Positions 8,239 to 19,506 of a stretch of 64,000 nt of DNA are shown one piece after another. The DNA is from Atriophallophorus winterbourni (Eukaryota; Platyhelminthes; Trematoda; Plagiorchiida; Microphallidae): contig JACCGJ010001783.1 in the NCBI GenBank assembly GCA_013407085.1, positions 1 to 64,000 of the forward strand, read 5' to 3'. Each line of letters opens with the position of its first letter. The stretch's first letter is position 1. The notes below the pieces were generated by a model. That model had not been told where the DNA came from. It ran no database searches and saw only the letters and a program-made list of their open reading frames with translations. Position numbers and translations under genes: made by a program.

Positions 8239-9556
8239 TTGCGATACGTTTCCACGCGAACCTCGCAAATTTCATCTCTCAACCGTGAACCAATCGATAC
8301 GCGCCTAGGTGTTTCAGTGGAAGCTATCAACACCCACATTCAACGATCAGACAACCTTGGCCAGACAACCTCAACAGCTATCGGATGTCTAGACCTACGA
8401 AAACTATGTGGCAAATTTGCAGAAAGGGGGTAAGTGTGAAATCGAAAGTAGTCATGTGTTATATGCGCTCTACTAAGATCCACACTAAGTGCGACAAAAT
8501 TTTGTCTAACGAGGCAGTAGTCATTATTAATAATCCTAAAATTCCAAGTGTATGTTATGTGTGCAGCGTCTGTAGAACGAAACCGTTGAACGGCGCTAGG
8601 ACCAATGTATCACAACCAGGAGATCCAGAGAATCGCATCAAATATTTAGAGGACTGTTCTTAAAAATCCGAGAAAACATTAAAGTCATTAGTAATTGCCC
8701 AGAATAAATGAAAAATGAAACCAATATGAACTTAACGCTACATCCCGTAACTCCACAAGTTGTGCCGTTACTTAAAGAGAATTTGCGGGAGGCTGAACAG
8801 TTTGGTGATGCAAAAGCTAGCTGCCACTCAGATGTTAGTCACATTAGAAAGTCGAAAGGGCGTGTACTGACTGTCCACCAGCAGAATTCCTCTACTTCAA
8901 AAACTAATACTGAAATGAAAACAACTTTGATGAATCTCAGTGTAATTTTCACCAATGTACCGGAGACATCAGGGACACGTTTCTCGAGTAGAAATCACGA
9001 CATTGAACAATGGTCCCGGCTGTGTCCAATGATGGATATGAGCTCGATACTGCCTCATTCAATAACCCGCCTAAGTCGGCACCCCAATTCTCCTCATCTC
9101 GACGAACCACGTTTATTGAGAATAACTTTCAAAAGCCAAAAAGAGATGGAAGACGTTCTTCTGAACTGTCATTTGCCATGTACATGTTCACATACTAAAT
9201 GTCGCATACATACCGATATTCCGTGGTGGGAGAGGAAAGGAAATTTAAGCAATGCGAACATATCTGATCAACGCATATTGTTTTTCTTGGTGTTCCCGAA
9301 AAACTAACACTACTTCGGAAGTGAAATACAGCACCACGATTATAAACAGTGGCTCTACGTTGCCGACATCATAGGAGCTCACGAGTCAGTGGTGGTGGAC
9401 ACTTTTAGAATACCTCGGTCACCAAACTATAAAGGTGACGGGCCAAAACCTCTGAAAGTAACATTTTTAACGAAAGGTATGATGGAATCAATTAAGGCTA
9501 ACTGGAAAGCTAACCATAGGAATCTCCCGAAGGATATTAAATGCCACAGCCGTTAA
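8239..9556 (+). pseudogene. CR1-like LINE ORF1 (PHD-like finger plus nucleic-acid-binding region)
   Basis: Three frames join to one ORF1-like protein. The first (8,239-8,663, one frameshift near 8,400) carries a PHD-like cysteine/histidine cluster: WQIC, MCY..STKIHTKC, and CYVCSVC. The second (8,708-9,307, 199 codons) includes the CR1 ORF1 signature NVPETS, DIEQWSRLC..MDM and PRLLRITFKSQKEM. A third stretch to about 9,556 repeats the theme (DYKQWLYVADIIG, RIPRSPNYKG, KPLKVTF) and ends in a stop. The N-terminal finger followed by two RRM-like halves is typical for CR1-clade ORF1. Confidence 0.6.
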
Positions 9557-9617
9557 ATATGTTTAGTATCACCCTCCGCTGGGTCGAAGCGACCACCTCG
9601 TTCTGCTATTTCAATAT

Positions 9618-10121
9618 GTGTGCAACGCCAGTAGAATTGTAAAGCAAACAAAACGAAATAGAAAAGTTGATTACATTGGTTTGATGGAAACAATGGTAGT
9701 CTTTGATGAACATAATATAAATTTCAGTGATCCGAACTCGTATTGCACAACCCTGACAGATTACATAATCAACATGATACATTTCAATTCTGAATATGTC
9801 CCGAAACATAATAGCAAAGAACGACAATTCAGAATTCGCAGTAGGACTAGAAAATGGTTGACAAAGCGAAATTTGGCATGGACTATTCACAAGGTTGCCA
9901 GAACTGATTCGACGTGGGCAAACTTTCGCGAATTGCGGAATCAAGTCACAAATCTCATCCGAGAGGACAAAAAATATCACCAGCTTCAGCTGGTGGTAAG
10001 AATGCAGCGAAATCCCAAACTGCTTTATCGAACTGTTAACAACGCTACGAAGCTGAAACACGGAGTATTTTTGATCATGACAGTTGTACAGCTACGAGCT
10101 TTTTATACCATAAATTCTTAA
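9618..10121 (+). pseudogene. CR1-like LINE ORF2, endonuclease-RT linker fragment
   Basis: A 167-codon frame matches the region between the endonuclease and RT in CR1-type ORF2. It has EYVPKHNSKERQFRIRSRTRKWLTKRNLAW, WANFRELRNQVTNLIRE and NPKLLYRTVN, where the family has W..Y....D.W..FR..RN and PK.LYR.V. The endonuclease before it and the RT after it are missing. It lies 60 bp after the ORF1 remnants, so one internally deleted CR1 copy spans about 8.2-10.1 kb. Confidence 0.6.
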
Positions 10122-10329
10122 ATCTAGTGTGTGTCACGTCTCGTGGGAATGACCAGGATCAGTGGTCGATTTTCCTACCAGCGTGTATCCTTATCAATCT
10201 GATACAGCTGAACACGGTCAAGGTCAGTTGACACGGCGGTCCACATGCGTAAAAGTACATAACTAAAGAGGTTAAGGTTAACCTATTTTTGAAGAAAAGC
10301 AACAATCTAATTAACTAGTAGGTATAAGG
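10122..10329. other. No recognised gene
   Basis: About 200 bases of A+T-rich sequence between a CR1 fragment and the 3' end of a minus-strand PLE. I see no clear terminal repeat here. Confidence 0.5.
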
Positions 10330-12190
10330 TGAATAATAACTATTTACCGCCGCAGCAGTGCCGAGCGCTAGATTATGGAGATTTCTACCCCATCCAACTT
10401 ATTGACCACATTGTCTAGATCGACGCTGTGGCCCGTATCTAAAACGTGCTCCGTCAAAGCGGAATCACGAATGAGGGATTGATATTCCCTCGCATCCCGG
10501 GTCTGTTTCCGGACACGGTTTAGGTGTTCTTCGATTCTAGGGTGAATTTCCCTGGAAGACTGCCTTATGTATGTAAATGTATGTAAACACCCGAACAGTC
10601 CTTACAGTTGATTCTGTAGATGCTGTTCGTAACGTTTGATAAAGGCGTCTTATCCTTGAGGTGCATCAGAACCGAACGGATTGTTTTCCCTTTCTTATAA
10701 GTTACGCGTATGACCGCCTGGTTCAAGATTCTATGTATCGCTTCAGATGTGCATTTCACATAGGGTATACAAACTTTATCCCGCCAATTACTCTCCGATT
10801 TTTCGGTTGGATATTTTACCTTCATCAATTGGCGTTTTACAAAACGTTTTGGATAACCGTGGTCAATGAGCCTTTGGCTCGCTTGACGGTGCGCCTGTTT
10901 ACGGTCTCTTTCGTCGCTGCACAGGTGTTCTATCTTATGGAAAATGGAACAAGCTATGGAACTGAAGACCTGTCTTGGATGAGCGGAAGTGTATCGTAGT
11001 ACAGCATCTGTATCGATAGGTTTCCGATAGACAGAAGTTTTTATTTTCCCGTCTACTTTTTGTGCTAAACAGTCCAAAAATGGAAGAGTGCCTGTGCAGG
11101 ATTCCACTTCCTTTGTGACAGTAATACATGGGTCTATTTCATTTAAATATTTAAAGAAGGCCTCTAACTGATCTCGCTTGATGATAACAAATGTGTCATC
11201 AACATAGCGCAACCATAATTTTGGCTTGAACCCTTCATTGTTAAGGGCTTTGTTCTCGAAATGCTCCATATACATGTTCGCAAGTACTGGAGATATCGGT
11301 GAACCCATTGCCAACCATTCTTTTTGTCTATATAATTGCTCATTAAATACGAAGTGGTTCATACTTAGGCAGATCGATACACCGATGATAATTTGCTGGA
11401 CGCTCATGTTTGTGAGATCTGACAAACTGGCATCAGATTCCAAGGTTCGTCTAGCTAGTTGTAACGCACTTGTTGTATCGACGTTGATGAACAAAGCGCT
11501 CACGTCAAAGCTAACCATTATTCCATCGTCATCTATTGTTACCAACTTTAGGCGTGCTGCAAAGTCATATGCGTTATTGATGAACGAGGCTGTATTGCCG
11601 ACTAAAGGTTTCAACAAATAAGCCAATTGTCTAGCTAACTCGTGCGCAGGTGATCCGATATCGTCGACGATAGTTCTTATGTATTTTAGGTAGGCCGTAG
11701 AACCTAGGAGTTAGAGTAGACTTAGGATATAGGCTATACAACAAGCCCTTTCCCAAACTCTCCTTAACGCTACGCAAATACCTAGAGACTACCGTTATGC
11801 AGTAATTGATTACCATTTTCATTTTACCATTATCTATCCTTTCATAAGGGCCTTCGGATAAGTGTAACCTAACCTTGTCTAAATAGTCGCTTTTGTTCAA
11901 AATTACCGTTACTTTACCTTTGTCAGCCTTAGTATTGGCTATATTTCTATCTTGTTTTAGCGTAACAAGTGCTTGTCTTTCGTGTGAATTAAGGATTGCA
12001 TCGCTTCGTTCCTGGTTTTTAATGACACCTGCGATACAGTTTCTTACATGAGTGACTTCTGCAGAGAATGCAGGACGTGAGAGTAGAGGAACACCACTAT
12101 ATCACTCCAGGGATTAAGTCCATCCGTCTCAACAAATGCTGATCCAACGCGCTTCTGATTATTTGTTGTAATGGTAGAGACAGGAGCCCT
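10330..12190 (-). mobile_element. PLE-B copy 2, minus strand, best-preserved RT
   Basis: A minus-strand Penelope-like element covering the RT N-region (about 11,880-12,190, frameshifted), fingers (11,900-11,631), RT palm and thumb (11,626-10,565) and GIY-YIG (about 10,620-10,380). Hammerhead-bearing terminal repeats like those of copy 1 are not obvious at its ends. Confidence 0.75.
10565..11626 (-). pseudogene. PLE-B RT core ORF with intact YVDD
   Basis: This 353-codon open frame starts inside the RT; its ATG is an internal methionine. Motifs in order: motif A VSFDVSALFINVDT near residue 38, motif B AMGSPISPVLANMYM near residue 107, motif C LRYVDDTFVIIK near residue 139, then GTLPFLDCLAQK and VYRKPIDTDAVL, which mark the PLE thumb. 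The three catalytic aspartates are present. The ORF runs into the GIY-YIG start (CKDCSGVYI) and is lost by a frameshift: GVYIG reads GVYIH. The rest of the GIY-YIG domain continues in another frame (SLIRDSALTEHVLDTGHSVDLDNV, about 10,480-10,405). Upstream, 11,900-11,631 carries PRFYGLPKIHK in a shifted frame. So the RT core is open but the element is not. Confidence 0.8.
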
Positions 12191-12510
12191 TACGGTAGAG
12201 AGTTCCAAGTGTTCACCACCAGCGTGGATAGCGTGCTCGCATTGCTCAGCTTCAGCCTTCTAGGCTTCTACAACTTTAATTCATGTCCCCGAGTCCTCAA
12301 CTCACCTACTAATCAAAAGTAATGGAGGAAGTCATCTCCATATTGTGGTCTGTTACGATCACCTAAATACTTTTAGTATTCACTATTAGTTAATACTCTG
12401 ATTAATAATTGTTTATGTTCAGAAAATCGAACCTTTTGCAACCCCGCAGGATTACGGCACGATAATATTTCTCGCATGAGCCTGACACCACTTTCAGGTA
12501 AATCATAAAT
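12191..12510. other. No recognised gene
   Basis: Between PLE-B copies 2 and 3. Only short open frames are present and no motif is recognised. Confidence 0.5.
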
Positions 12511-13680
12511 CGTGTTCGATGAAAAGGAAGTTTGCAATGAATTGGTTAGAGCATATTTTTGGTAGCGTTTTGTTTCTGACACAGAAGTTTCGTAAAAATC
12601 TTTGGTGTCAGCACGAACAGGGTTCAGGTTTCAATTGCAATTACCTGATCAAACCTACATTACCTAAGGTAGACAGGCTAGATCAAGGCAAATTTATCCG
12701 CCCCTTACGTGTGTTAAACCCCGAATTGATTATTTTTATTATGCACGTGCTAATAACGTCCGCGGTCCCTATTACTCGCGTAATCCGAGTGCACCCACGG
12801 TAATCGTTGCAAGCTGCATCTTGTATAATCACTTAATTGCTTTGTCAGTGCATGTGTGAACAATGTCCACTGACCGATAAGGCTACTTGCTTTGACTGCG
12901 TATGCATTAGGCGTTATGCACGTTAATCATTATCCGCTGCAGAACCGAACGCCAGATTGTTGAGATATCCGCCCCACCCACCTTGTTCAGCGCATTTGCC
13001 CCAGCCTTTTTTTAACTGCCTTTGCGTGAAGTCTTTCTTTATAAGGATTCGACAATGTCGACACTACCAGCACTTTAGCGTTGCCAATGAAGTCACTCAA
13101 TTCTGATACGACCTTGAAGTATCATACAAACCTGCGTGTACAAAAAAGTCAACGATGTAGCAATTTGTCTAAATTTGAGCCACTTGTTATTTACTGGGCA
13201 GCTATACAAACAAAATAGTATTCAAAGATGCGTCACCTATTTCCACGGTGCTAGCGCATATGTACATGGGGTATTTCGAAGAGCTAGCTTTGAAAAAAAA
13301 ACGAAGCTTTAAGACCAAAGATATGGTGGCGATATGTCGAAGATACATCCATCATCATAAAGCGCAACAGACTCGAAGCGTTTCATAGTTATCTCAATAA
13401 TTTGGATCCAAAATATTGGTTACAAAAGAAACTGAGTCTATGAAAGGGAGACTTCCATTCTCGGAAGGTCTCGCACAGAAAGACAACGGCAAGCTAAGAA
13501 CGACAGTATATCGTACGTCAATCGACACAGATGCGGGTTTGAGGTACATATGAGATACCATTGGTTTAACGAAGCTCCTGTGTCAGAAGGCTAACGTTAT
13601 CAAAAACTGCTCTAATCGATTCATCACAAACTTTCTTTCCATGAATAAGGATTCCCAGTCGGTCTTAATTATATTCAACT
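12511..13680. mobile_element. PLE-B copy 3, internally inverted remnant
   Basis: The left terminal repeat (12,511-12,700; hammerhead-like block decayed) and right terminal repeat (13,560-13,680) face each other as in copy 1. The interior is rearranged. 12,820-13,038 is the PLE 3' end on the minus strand, matching 4,925-5,110 reversed. 13,041-13,560 is a plus-strand RT fragment (SPISTVLAHMYMGYFEE, then KETES and VYRTSIDTDAGL in different frames). The two parts meet near 13,040. Confidence 0.6.
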
Positions 13681-14383
13681 ACCGTGATAATCTTTTTTTT
13701 CTCGGGAACAGCAATTGGTGCAGTTTAATTAACGCGCCACGATGCTTGTTTCAGCTTTTTCTTATTTACGATAACTTATCTCTTTATAAATGCATTTTGG
13801 CATATTTTTTATGACAATCTTCTAATCAATGTTGAATGCATTGTCAACCGCGTTCAGCGCATCCAGATGGATTTGAACGCTACCGAGCCCAGCTATCGAT
13901 TGATTGATTTTCGTCACGCGTTTATCGACCACCGCATTATCGATTTGCAGCGGACATGAGAGTATTGAGTAATCATCACAGAGCAAACTTATTTTCCGTT
14001 TAATACAATATCATGCTCATTTTGTGAGTCGGGGAGTAGAAACCAACTGCTCAGTTGAGTTCAGACACAGATGGATTGAACGGTTCGCGCTGACGGATGC
14101 TTGGGATATCGGTGAGTTCTGTTTTTCGTAAAATTGAATCTCAGTAGCTTGTGAACAAAATATTTAAGCAGACTAATGTTAGATAAAAATAAAAAGATTT
14201 CACTCCGGCGGATCGCAGTATGGATCACAAAAGATAAATCAATGGAAGCTATTACGAAGACATAATTCGACAGATACATTTTTTGAGGTGTCAATGGAAA
14301 CACGTTATTTCACTTTCATATATTATAGACATTCGATGGATTGTGCATGTGAGACAGGAGAACGTTTAAATTCATCGTATATG
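13681..14383. other. No recognised gene
   Basis: A+T-rich sequence up to the start of composite locus A. The 80-codon minus-strand frame at 14,061-14,303 has no recognisable motif. Confidence 0.5.
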
Positions 14384-14579
14384 TGAACATCGAATTCGCG
14401 AAAATTTCAGCGACAGTACAATGACGCGATCTGCTTGAGGATGATAGATCGAGGTGAGTAATTGCTCAAAATTATGTTGATGAAATGATTGCTTGCCACG
14501 ATTTACTTTTTAATCATTATGTGAATTATCTAGCGTGTATGATATTTATATGATCTAAGACGAGATAGCAATAGCATTG

Positions 14580-14885
14580 CGTTCGAATCGAACTGCCACG
14601 CATTTAGTTGTTGCGTGTGTGCTTTGTTTGGAATTCCCTACCTGCCGATTTGGTAAGCTCAAACAGTTTATCTATATTCAAATCGAATCTTGACGACTAT
14701 ATGAGAGCTAATCCAAATTTTGACACCAACTATTAATAAACTATCATCGTCGCATTGATTTTGATTTTATTTATACATACACACACATATATATATATAT
14801 TTACATTTGTACCTTTAGTTCCACTCTATGGTTATTGTAAAGCTAATTGCTTTTTCAACCATAATTCTTGAGTCTTGTAGTCATA
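14580..14885 (+). pseudogene. CR1-like LINE 3' end inside composite A
   Basis: Encodes the last residues of a CR1 ORF2 (WNSLPADLVSSNSL, FKSNLDDYM). A 3' untranslated region follows with an (AT)n run near 14,785 and the CR1-type tail TGGTTATTGTAAAGC / TTGCTTTTTCAACC. The same piece is found at 28,740-29,035 (+) and 38,340-38,640 (-). Confidence 0.6.
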
Positions 14886-15351
14886 GATACGACGTGTTGA
14901 GTATACATTATATGATAACATACATTTAATTAGCCAATGTGTTATGGTGAATGCGGTGACACTGGTTGCGTTCTATCAATCAATGTGTTGCTCATAACCC
15001 GATAATCCGGAAAACAGAAAAGGCCGGAATGGAACGTTGAGCAGAAGTCCGTGCTTCAACGTTATTTCACCGAGGACATGGTTTGTATTTATATAGCAAA
15101 AACATAGCGAAAGTGTGGAGGTACAGAATAATCATGGAAAATGGTCTAGTGAGATCGATGGAAGCTTGTTGTCATGGGCAAGTCAGACAAAATGTATGTA
15201 GTGGAAAGGGAGGTTTGTTGCTGGGGTATACGTAACTTACCGATAAAGTTTCGTACGATCGTTTATTCGGTAGTAATTGCAGTGTTTTAGCTGGTCTTAG
15301 TAAACGTTGGGATCTTTTGGGACTTCGGCGCTGCTCCACATGTGCTGATTG

Positions 15352-15733
15352 TGTAGTGGAACAAAAATAAGACTGCCCTACACAAAATAGAAATTAAAAT
15401 AGAATCAACTCTCTAAAAGATTAAACGAGCAAATGTCCAACTAAAGATCCAGTGAACTCAAACGATAGCGAGATAATCCACACGCGAAAATCCAAGAGAT
15501 GGAAACAAAAGTAGAGAATGTGCGAAAATGTAGCAGGATCCGTTAATCACAATTCCCGCACGAAGTAGCGCACACAAACTTCGCAACCACAAATAAGACG
15601 AAGTCCGAGAGTTCGAAAACCGCCAAACATTAATTCGATTGATGCATGCAAGGCCAATAGACGAATAACCAAAAAAGGCATAAAACCTTTATGTACAAAA
15701 CACGGAGATACAAAGTGAAAGTAGTTCACTACA
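15352..15733 (-). repeat. Ty3/gypsy LTR in composite A
   Basis: On the minus strand it starts TGTAGTGAACTAC and ends CCACTACA, giving 382 bp with inverted ends TGTAGTG/CACTACA. Identical-length copies are at 29,501-29,882 and 37,489-37,870, and a diverged solo copy is at 47,830-48,227. A second CCACTACA about 155 bp further out makes a longer LTR possible. Only one LTR is present per composite. Confidence 0.6.
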
Positions 15734-15749
15734 ATAATTTCCAAACAGA

Positions 15750-18215
15750 GCGTTAGTTTGGCTTAGAGAAAGGATAACATACGCTCGAAATGTCAATGAG
15801 GTCACATAGTCAGATAGACGTTGGGGACAATGCATATGTCTACCGGTGCGAGTTTTAACGGGGCTGGAAGGGACTGGAGGATTTGGATGAACGAGGGAGG
15901 TGGTAGGCATAGAAGGTAATGACTGGCAAGGCACAAAGAGTTCACTGGGAAGACACAAGGTAGTGCCACAAACTAACTCTGCGGCCGAGCATTGCACATC
16001 TTCTTTGATGGTAGAACGAATTCCAAGAAAAGGAAGTGATAAATTCTTAGTGCATCTATTAGGATCGGACTGACCAGAAAAAGCGGCTTTGACCTGTCGG
16101 TTAAGCAACATCAATCAATCCATTCGCGTTAAAATAGTGGGCAGTGGTTCAGATATGCTGACAGCCATGATGTAGAGTCAAATCTCAGGAGAATGTCAAT
16201 TGAAACTGAGCGACAGGGTCAATTGCAATGAAAAATAGTGTGCTAAAATAGGTAATCCAGTGTTCGATGAAGACGCGGGCTACAGACTCAGAACGTGGTC
16301 TTTGATCGGAAAGGCAATCGGCCATCTTGTAATTTGATCTATCGCAGTTTGGATGAATGAATATCCGTTCGATGATGGCATTAACCGAAGAGGTCAAGAT
16401 GCACATGAGATAATTAACCGTTTGAATGCCCAAAGTGGATGTTAGGTTTGATCGTACGTCGTGATATTTTGTTCGTTCGACGGTTAGCCCAACGCACTTG
16501 TCTACCGTCTCGAGTTTCAACGGTAATGAATGAGACTGAATGATTGGGATGACCGACGGCGGTGGTAGGCACATGAGGATTACACGGCGGTTGTGATTGA
16601 TTGGAATGTATCGTTAATGGATTTGGTGACTCAAGCTCAACGAAAGCTGGTTTTAGACGATCAATAGAAACCGTGGGACATCAACCATTCATGTTCAAAA
16701 TGACGTACTTGTGTTTACGCTTAGTAGCTCTGCGTGTTCTATGATAGGTTGGTTGAAGTGGTTTATATAGGGACACACGTCGCATAAAAACAAATCGCAC
16801 TATCGCGATGAGGTGATTTCTGTTGGTGGACACGGCGCTGTCGTGGAGTCGTATAATCCGAATTCGATACAAACGATCGCAAGCGAGTAATGTAATCTGG
16901 CATATAAGGTGATGACTGGCAAGGCACTACGAGTTCCCCGGGGAGACACACGATAGTGTGACAAACTAACTAGTGGCTGAACATTGCATGTTTTCTTTAA
17001 TGGTAAAATGAATTCCAATAAGAACATGAGGTAAATCTCAGTATAACTATTAGGATCGGGCTGACAAGCGTACGTTTAATCGATTTTCTGCAGATTGAAG
17101 GATCGACATTAAGCGCGTTCCATTGTATTAATCCCACTTTGATGTTATCCAAAAGAGGAAGATCGAATCGTGCGCCGGCGGGCAAAACAGAAATGTCATG
17201 TCTTGATAAAGCTTCGGCAACCATGTCTACCTCTACTTTGACTTAACCAATGTTAGTAGAGAATCGAAAACTTTAATCAATGTGTCATGCGGCGTATGAT
17301 GATCGAGTTTAGAATGCAGAGCAAAAGTTAACTGTTTGTGATCCGTAAAAAATAATATAGTAATGACCTTCCAATAAGTGAATGAAATGCCATGTGGCTA
17401 AATACACGAAAGTACTTCATGGCCAAATGTGGTTTAGTGGGTTTGTTCCCGATTAATCTTCTGCGAAAAATGCCAATTGATGGTCTGTGTTCTGACGGTT
17501 TTGTTGTAAAACAGCTTCTACTGCCGAATCAGATGTATCGGTCGTTAATGATAAAGTATAAGTCAGTTCTGGATCAATGAAAGACATTTCAGTGGCAGTG
17601 CAAAGAACATTTTTTAGCCTACACTCACCTGCGGTCTTCTATGGATCCACATTTATTGGTGACGACTAGGAGATGGAAGAATGGTGAAAGATTACAAGCT
17701 CTAGATTATGCTCAAACTCGGCATTTGAAATTTTGAGTAAGCAAGGATGAAGTCGCCTAGGTCTAAAAGAGATAGGTGGTCCGCTTGTGACTATGAGGTC
17801 AATATGACCGTCTGTCTTTCAGTATAGAACTAAATGTCGAAGATTCCGTAGTGAAACCCTTGATACCGGAGAAATGGCTTCGATAGTGATGCCTGACACA
17901 TGCGAGGAGTTTGTCGTATCCACTAATCTCCGATGCTTTACTTCCACAGTTAGACCTAAGCGAGACAAAAGTCGAGACCGATTACGGGGCAATTAACCTC
18001 CTGAATGATGAAGGTCCAGGTGAATCTGCGTCATACTTTTAAATTGAGAGTTAGAAGGCGTTCGCCGTAAGTATTAATACAAGTGCCATTTTCAGACTTA
18101 AGATTGTAGGACGACGGTTTTGAGGAAATGGATGCTCTAGGTGTGAAGCTAATTTCAGCGCCTGAATGGATTAAGAAATTGAGAAGAGTCGATTTGATTG
18201 TATCATAGGTGGGCG
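15750..18215 (-). pseudogene. Scrambled Ty3/gypsy pol in composite A
   Basis: Same content and order as the better-described copy in locus C (35,030-37,470): protease remnant, RT start, RNase H, the VAEALSRH linker (about 17,224-17,150), then partial and repeated pieces of integrase and pol C-terminus, ending near SGRHMHxP-type residues. Stops and frameshifts occur in all parts. The 129-, 141- and 75-codon minus frames here are fragments of this one gene. Confidence 0.7.
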
Positions 18216-19506
18216 ACTTGGGTTTGGTGGGACGGGCATAGTATTCGACATTGCTGGCTGACTATGTTGTAGGCTAGAATCCTTGCATGTCCTGGATCTT
18301 GACGTGTTCTTATTGGTCCGTAGACACCATCCAATAAAATGTGCTCTTTGATATATTGTAGGGTCGAATAACACGCTTCGAGGAATTCTCGAACGTGACG
18401 AGTACTGCCTTTGGTGATGATTTCCATACTATTCCAATTGAATTCGTGTCCTTCATGATCTATGTGTACCGATGTTACTGATTTGTGGTGATGTCGTCGT
18501 GTAGCCAGTTTGTGTTCATGTATCCTTGTTTCTAACCTTATCTCGATGTGTCCAATATAACATTTCTCACGATCAGTACACGGGATTCTGTTCACGACGT
18601 TATTTCTCTCCTCATTAGCAAACATGCCCTTGACCTTGACTAGTTGGCTTCTCAGTGCTGAAGCTGGATTGTGTGCTACACTAATTCCGAGCGGCCGTAG
18701 TATTCTTGCGGCAGTGTAAACCTTGCTGTGTTCGTGCTGTTCACACGCAATTGGGTTGTCGAGTCCATGTTGCGAATTCTGAAGTCCTTTTGGTTTTCCA
18801 TTCTTCCGGAAGTGTTTGAATGAATGTTTCTCCTCTTCTTCCCAGAGATCGTCGGTAGTGCAGTGTTTTTTGCGCGGTTGAATTGTGTTCAATCGCAGCT
18901 CCGATTGTGGGTGGCCAGGTGCTTGCTTTTAAAGTTCCACATTTGATCCGTGTGTGTTCGTTCCTTTTATACACTAGTTTCTAGGTTTTCTTTTCTGTTT
19001 TTCACGCATTCACATACAGAAATGGTAGACAGTTTTTCCAATTCTGTCTACTTCGTAAATTGAATTCCAATGAAGACGCAATTAGTAGATGGTGCGCATT
19101 TTCCAAGTTTTCTTTCTTTAGAATCGCGAACGTAACATGGACGTATCGGATCCAGATTTTGGGTTGGATCAGCGGTAATGCGATACGTTCAAGACATACA
19201 TTACGGCTCCGGCTAGTAAACCGGATATTTGAAATCTTATTTGAGATCCTTTCATTTGTTTATACAAACCATTACTGAATTTCAAATTCCTCTGCTAACA
19301 CGATTATAATAACTGTAGTATACTCTTTTTGCTTTGTCGGTTTTCATTGTACTCCGTTCCGCGTTCGTCCAGCAGTTTCGATTTGGTTTGCAGCGCTAAG
19401 CTAGTGCCGATAGATGTTAATAGCGCTGTCACGTCGAAAGAAACCACGATTTCTTCATCTTCCAAATTCACGTCCTTTATCGTCTGCCGAAATTCAGTTA
19501 CGGAAT
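18216..19506 (-). pseudogene. PLE-A half, minus strand (left arm of small palindrome)
   Basis: RT from motif A to the GIY-YIG domain, reading leftwards. 18,892-18,203 is open in part and shows the family's ARILRPLGISVAHNPASALRSQL linker, CTDREKCYIGHIEIRLETRIHEH (the YIG part of GIY-YIG with its downstream arginine and histidine), and GSTRHVREFLEAC, whose glutamate matches the catalytic position. It is the inverted repeat of 19,607-20,897. Confidence 0.75.
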
